Below, piece by piece: positions 7,207 to 8,733 of a stretch of DNA of 8,733 bases. How positions within the stretch are numbered: the first letter of the stretch is position 1; each line of letters starts with the position of its first letter. The notes beneath the pieces were generated by a model. It worked only from the letters and a program-made list of their open reading frames with translations. It searched no databases and was not told the DNA's origin. Source of the DNA: Acetobacteraceae bacterium (GTDB taxonomy: Bacteria > Pseudomonadota > Alphaproteobacteria > Acetobacterales > Acetobacteraceae); NCBI GenBank assembly GCA_025356735.1, contig JANXRT010000537.1, positions 1 through 8,733 on the forward strand. Direction: 5' to 3'. The translations under genes were made by a program, and so were the position numbers.

Positions 7207-7812
7207 TCAGGACTTGCGGCGACGGACGGCCGCGAGGCCGAGGAAGCCGGCGCCGAGGATGGCCATTGTGGCTGGCTCCGGAGTGCGAACGGTAGGAGGC
7301 GTGGCAAAGCTGGCGCTGAAGCCAACAGGAGCGCCGTCGCCTGCCTGGGTGAACGACTCAGATAGCGTAGCCGTCTGCGTCGCATAGATGCCGTTCGAGT
7401 CGTTGAACGTGCCTGTGAACAGCAATGAGATCGAGTCTACGTCGGGATTCCGCTGAAAATGACCAGAAGCCGAGGTGAAGCTGTAGCTGGCGCCCCATGT
7501 GGCGATTAAGCTACCAACCGATCCGAACGATGTGGCCGGCAACGAGGTGAACGTGTTCGGGGAGAACGTTATAGCGTCGCCAACCGTGCCAGCGGGTCCA
7601 ATGAGGGTCCCAATCAGTTGGTCGGTTCCCTGCGTCAGGTTTGTCGCGTTCGACAGCAAGGTGCCAAAAGTGAAGCTTTGCTTGATGCCTCCACCGGCAT
7701 TCCAGTCAGTCGTATGGGAAATCGGCGCGGCATAGGCGGGAGCCATGCTGACCGCGGCGGCTGCAAGCAGAGCGCCTCCGAGCAAAGCGTTTCGGAACGA
7801 GATGGAAGTCAT
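7207..7812 (-). CDS. Secreted PEP-CTERM sorting-domain protein
   Basis: A 201-aa exported protein of unknown function. It has a Sec signal peptide (MTSISFRN, hydrophobic 9-23, likely cleavage after AYA near residue 28). A mature part of about 145 residues follows, rich in Ser, Thr, Gly and Phe and without cysteine. The C-terminal sorting signal comprises Pro-Glu-Pro (178-180), a hydrophobic helix ATMAILGAGFLGLAAV, and basic RRRK at the end. Such tails are recognised by exosortase (XrtA/EpsH family), and these proteins are associated with exopolysaccharide, biofilm or floc formation. No exosortase is in the window. The ATG at 7810-7812 has AAGGAG 8 nt upstream; a 41-codon in-frame extension includes the promoter region and is not coding. 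It is monocistronic, with a sigma-54-like promoter before it and a strong terminator after it. The mature domain matches no family I recognise. Confidence 0.9.
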   Translation of the reverse strand: MTSISFRNALLGGALLAAAAVSMAPAYAAPISHTTDWNAGGGIKQSFTFGTLLSNATNLTQGTDQLIGTLIGPAGTVGDAITFSPNTFTSLPATSFGSVGSLIATWGASYSFTSASGHFQRNPDVDSISLLFTGTFNDSNGIYATQTATLSESFTQAGDGAPVGFSASFATPPTVRTPEPATMAILGAGFLGLAAVRRRKS

Positions 7813-7875
7813 CAGCAAAACTCCTTGATGTGAATCTCCGACCTTTAATCCAAGCCTGAGATGGTCTAAAACTAA

Positions 7876-7892
7876 ATGCATGATACGTGCCA
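7876..7892 (-). promoter_or_regulatory. Sigma-54 (-24/-12) promoter of the PEP-CTERM gene
   Basis: The minus strand reads TGGCACG-TATC-ATGCAT from 7892 down to 7876. Against the RpoN consensus TGGCACG-N4-TTGCA it differs at one position. The invariant GG and GC are 10 bp apart, as required. Transcription would start near 7866, giving a leader of about 54 nt before the ATG at 7812. Sigma-54 control of PEP-CTERM genes through the PrsK/PrsR two-component system is known from other proteobacteria. The match is seen; its use is inferred. Confidence 0.75.
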
Positions 7893-7903
7893 AATATTTT
7901 ATC

Positions 7904-7913
7904 GTTCTAGAAC
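7904..7913. promoter_or_regulatory. Palindrome upstream of the sigma-54 site
   Basis: GTTCTAGAAC is a perfect 10-bp palindrome 12 bp upstream of the -24 element in the AT-rich spacer. It could be a half or core of a protein-binding site. Enhancer-binding proteins usually bind further away, near -80 to -150, so the role is uncertain. Confidence 0.25.
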
Positions 7914-8099
7914 AGGACGTTGAAAAAACTGCCAAACGGCTTCATCCAAATATGTAAACTTTTCCGACATCTCAACCAGGGATTTCGGCCTGTCGGTCGA
8001 AGTCCACCGATGAGCCTCGTCGGCCCTGGGTTCACAAGACCGCCCTCCGCGCCTAACCTTGGCCGGTCAAAAATTCGCTGCAAATACCAAGGGAAAAAC

Positions 8100-8733
8100 A
8101 TGTCCAAACCAATGCTCGAAGGCAAGGTCGCGGTCGTCACCGGCGCTGGCGGCGGCATCGGCCGCGAGATCGCCATCATGATGGCGGCCGCTGGCGCCAA
8201 GATCATCATCAATGACCTCGGCGCCTCGGTCACCGGCGAGGGCGCCTCGGCGACCCCCGCCCAGCAGACCAAGGCGATCATCGAGCAGAAGGGCGGCCAG
8301 GCCGAGATCAACACGGAGTCCGTCGCCACCTGGAGCTCGGCCGAGAAGATCATCCAGGCGGCGCTCGACCATTATGGCCGCATCGATATCGTCATGAACA
8401 ACGCCGGCATCCTGCGCGACGTGATTTTCCACCGCATGACCGAGGATGACTGGCAGTCAGTCATCAACGTGCACCTGTCCGGCGCGTTCTACACCTCACG
8501 CGCCGCCGCCACCCATTTCCGCAAGCAGGAAAGCGGCGCCATGGTGCATATGTCATCAACATCTGGGTTGATAGGCAATTTCGGCCAGGCCAACTACGCC
8601 GCGGCCAAGTTGGGCATCACCGCGCTATCGAAGTCGATCGCGCTCGACATGGCGCGCTACAACGTGCGCTCCAACTGCATCGCGCCGTTCGCCTGGAGCC
8701 GCATGACCAGCTCGATCCCAGCCTCGACGCCCG
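8100..8733 (+). CDS. Short-chain dehydrogenase/reductase, MFE-2/17beta-HSD4-like, N-terminal part
   Basis: The first 211 codons of a classical SDR oxidoreductase; the right edge cuts it before the stop. Seen: Rossmann glycine motif TGAGGGIG (14-21), Asp39 at the end of the second strand (IINDLG) favouring NAD over NADP, NNAG (100-103), and catalytic Ser153, Tyr166 and Lys170 (NYAAAKLG). The segments NDLGASVTGEG, NNAGILRD, GNFGQANYAAAKLG and IAPFAWSRMT closely follow the (3R)-hydroxyacyl-CoA dehydrogenase unit of peroxisomal MFE-2. A 3-hydroxyacyl-CoA or steroid-type side-chain substrate is therefore a reasonable inference but not shown. The ATG is supported by AAGGGA 5-6 nt upstream. It is probably cytoplasmic, with no signal peptide. 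Codons 152-158 are an unusual run of rare codons. Whether a hydratase domain follows lies outside the window. Confidence 0.9.
   Translation, partial: MSKPMLEGKVAVVTGAGGGIGREIAIMMAAAGAKIIINDLGASVTGEGASATPAQQTKAIIEQKGGQAEINTESVATWSSAEKIIQAALDHYGRIDIVMNNAGILRDVIFHRMTEDDWQSVINVHLSGAFYTSRAAATHFRKQESGAMVHMSSTSGLIGNFGQANYAAAKLGITALSKSIALDMARYNVRSNCIAPFAWSRMTSSIPASTP

Larger units (their letters stand above)
7813..8099. other. Divergent intergenic region
   Basis: This 287-bp spacer separates the leftward PEP-CTERM gene from the rightward dehydrogenase gene. The part near 7850-7970 is clearly AT-richer than the rest of the window and holds the sigma-54 site and the palindrome. A spaced inverted repeat ccgaca (7964-7969) with tgtcgg (7991-7996) lies about 75-105 bp upstream of the -24 element. 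I see no convincing sigma-70 promoter for the dehydrogenase gene and no RNA gene. Confidence 0.6.

Noticed and set aside
7041..7295. Plus-strand frame with a possible GGGG-aaATG start at 7086
   Set aside because: It would translate straight through the intrinsic terminator hairpin and the antisense end of the PEP-CTERM gene. The apparent Shine-Dalgarno is likely chance.

Overview
The window is GC-rich DNA with strongly G/C-biased codon third positions. It looks like an alphaproteobacterial chromosome. The indications are the gene order of the iron-sulfur operon (Rrf2 regulator, sufB, sufC, sufD, sufS, sufU, sufT, sufA), a RirA-like cysteine spacing in the regulator, a short RNA methyltransferase of the alphaproteobacterial type, and a PEP-CTERM exported protein. 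I cannot name the genus from the sequence alone.

Layout. Positions 1-431 (+) hold the C-terminal part of a TrmA/RlmD-type RNA m5U methyltransferase, cut by the left edge. Positions 432-576 are a hairpin-rich spacer between two convergent genes, with terminator-like structures. Positions 577-7010 (-) are a complete SUF iron-sulfur cluster assembly operon. It reads right to left as Rrf2 regulator, sufB, sufC, sufD, sufS, sufU, sufT, sufA. All junctions are either overlaps (4, 4, 1 and 8 nt) or gaps of 9-14 nt, so one transcript is likely. Positions 7011-7206 hold the putative suf control region, with a 24-bp dyad at 7053-7076, and a very strong intrinsic terminator at 7149-7180 that belongs to the next gene. 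Positions 7207-7812 (-) encode a 201-aa secreted PEP-CTERM protein. A good sigma-54 (-24/-12) promoter match lies in its upstream region (7876-7892). Positions 8100-8733 (+) are the start of a short-chain dehydrogenase related to the dehydrogenase unit of MFE-2/17beta-HSD4, cut by the right edge.

How the genes work together. SufS takes sulfur from cysteine. SufU, rather than SufE, is the encoded sulfur acceptor. SufB, SufC and SufD form the ATP-driven scaffold on which clusters are built. SufA carries clusters to client proteins and SufT is a maturation factor. The Rrf2 regulator probably senses cluster or iron status through three cysteines and controls the operon. SufS carries the histidine used for zinc-ligand swapping with SufU, so the pair looks co-adapted.

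I found no wholly new multi-gene system. The most useful leads are the sigma-54 promoter of the PEP-CTERM gene, the SufS/SufU zinc-swap signature together with an extra CxxC in SufU, the dyad in front of the regulator, and a run of seven rare codons at the active-site serine of the dehydrogenase.
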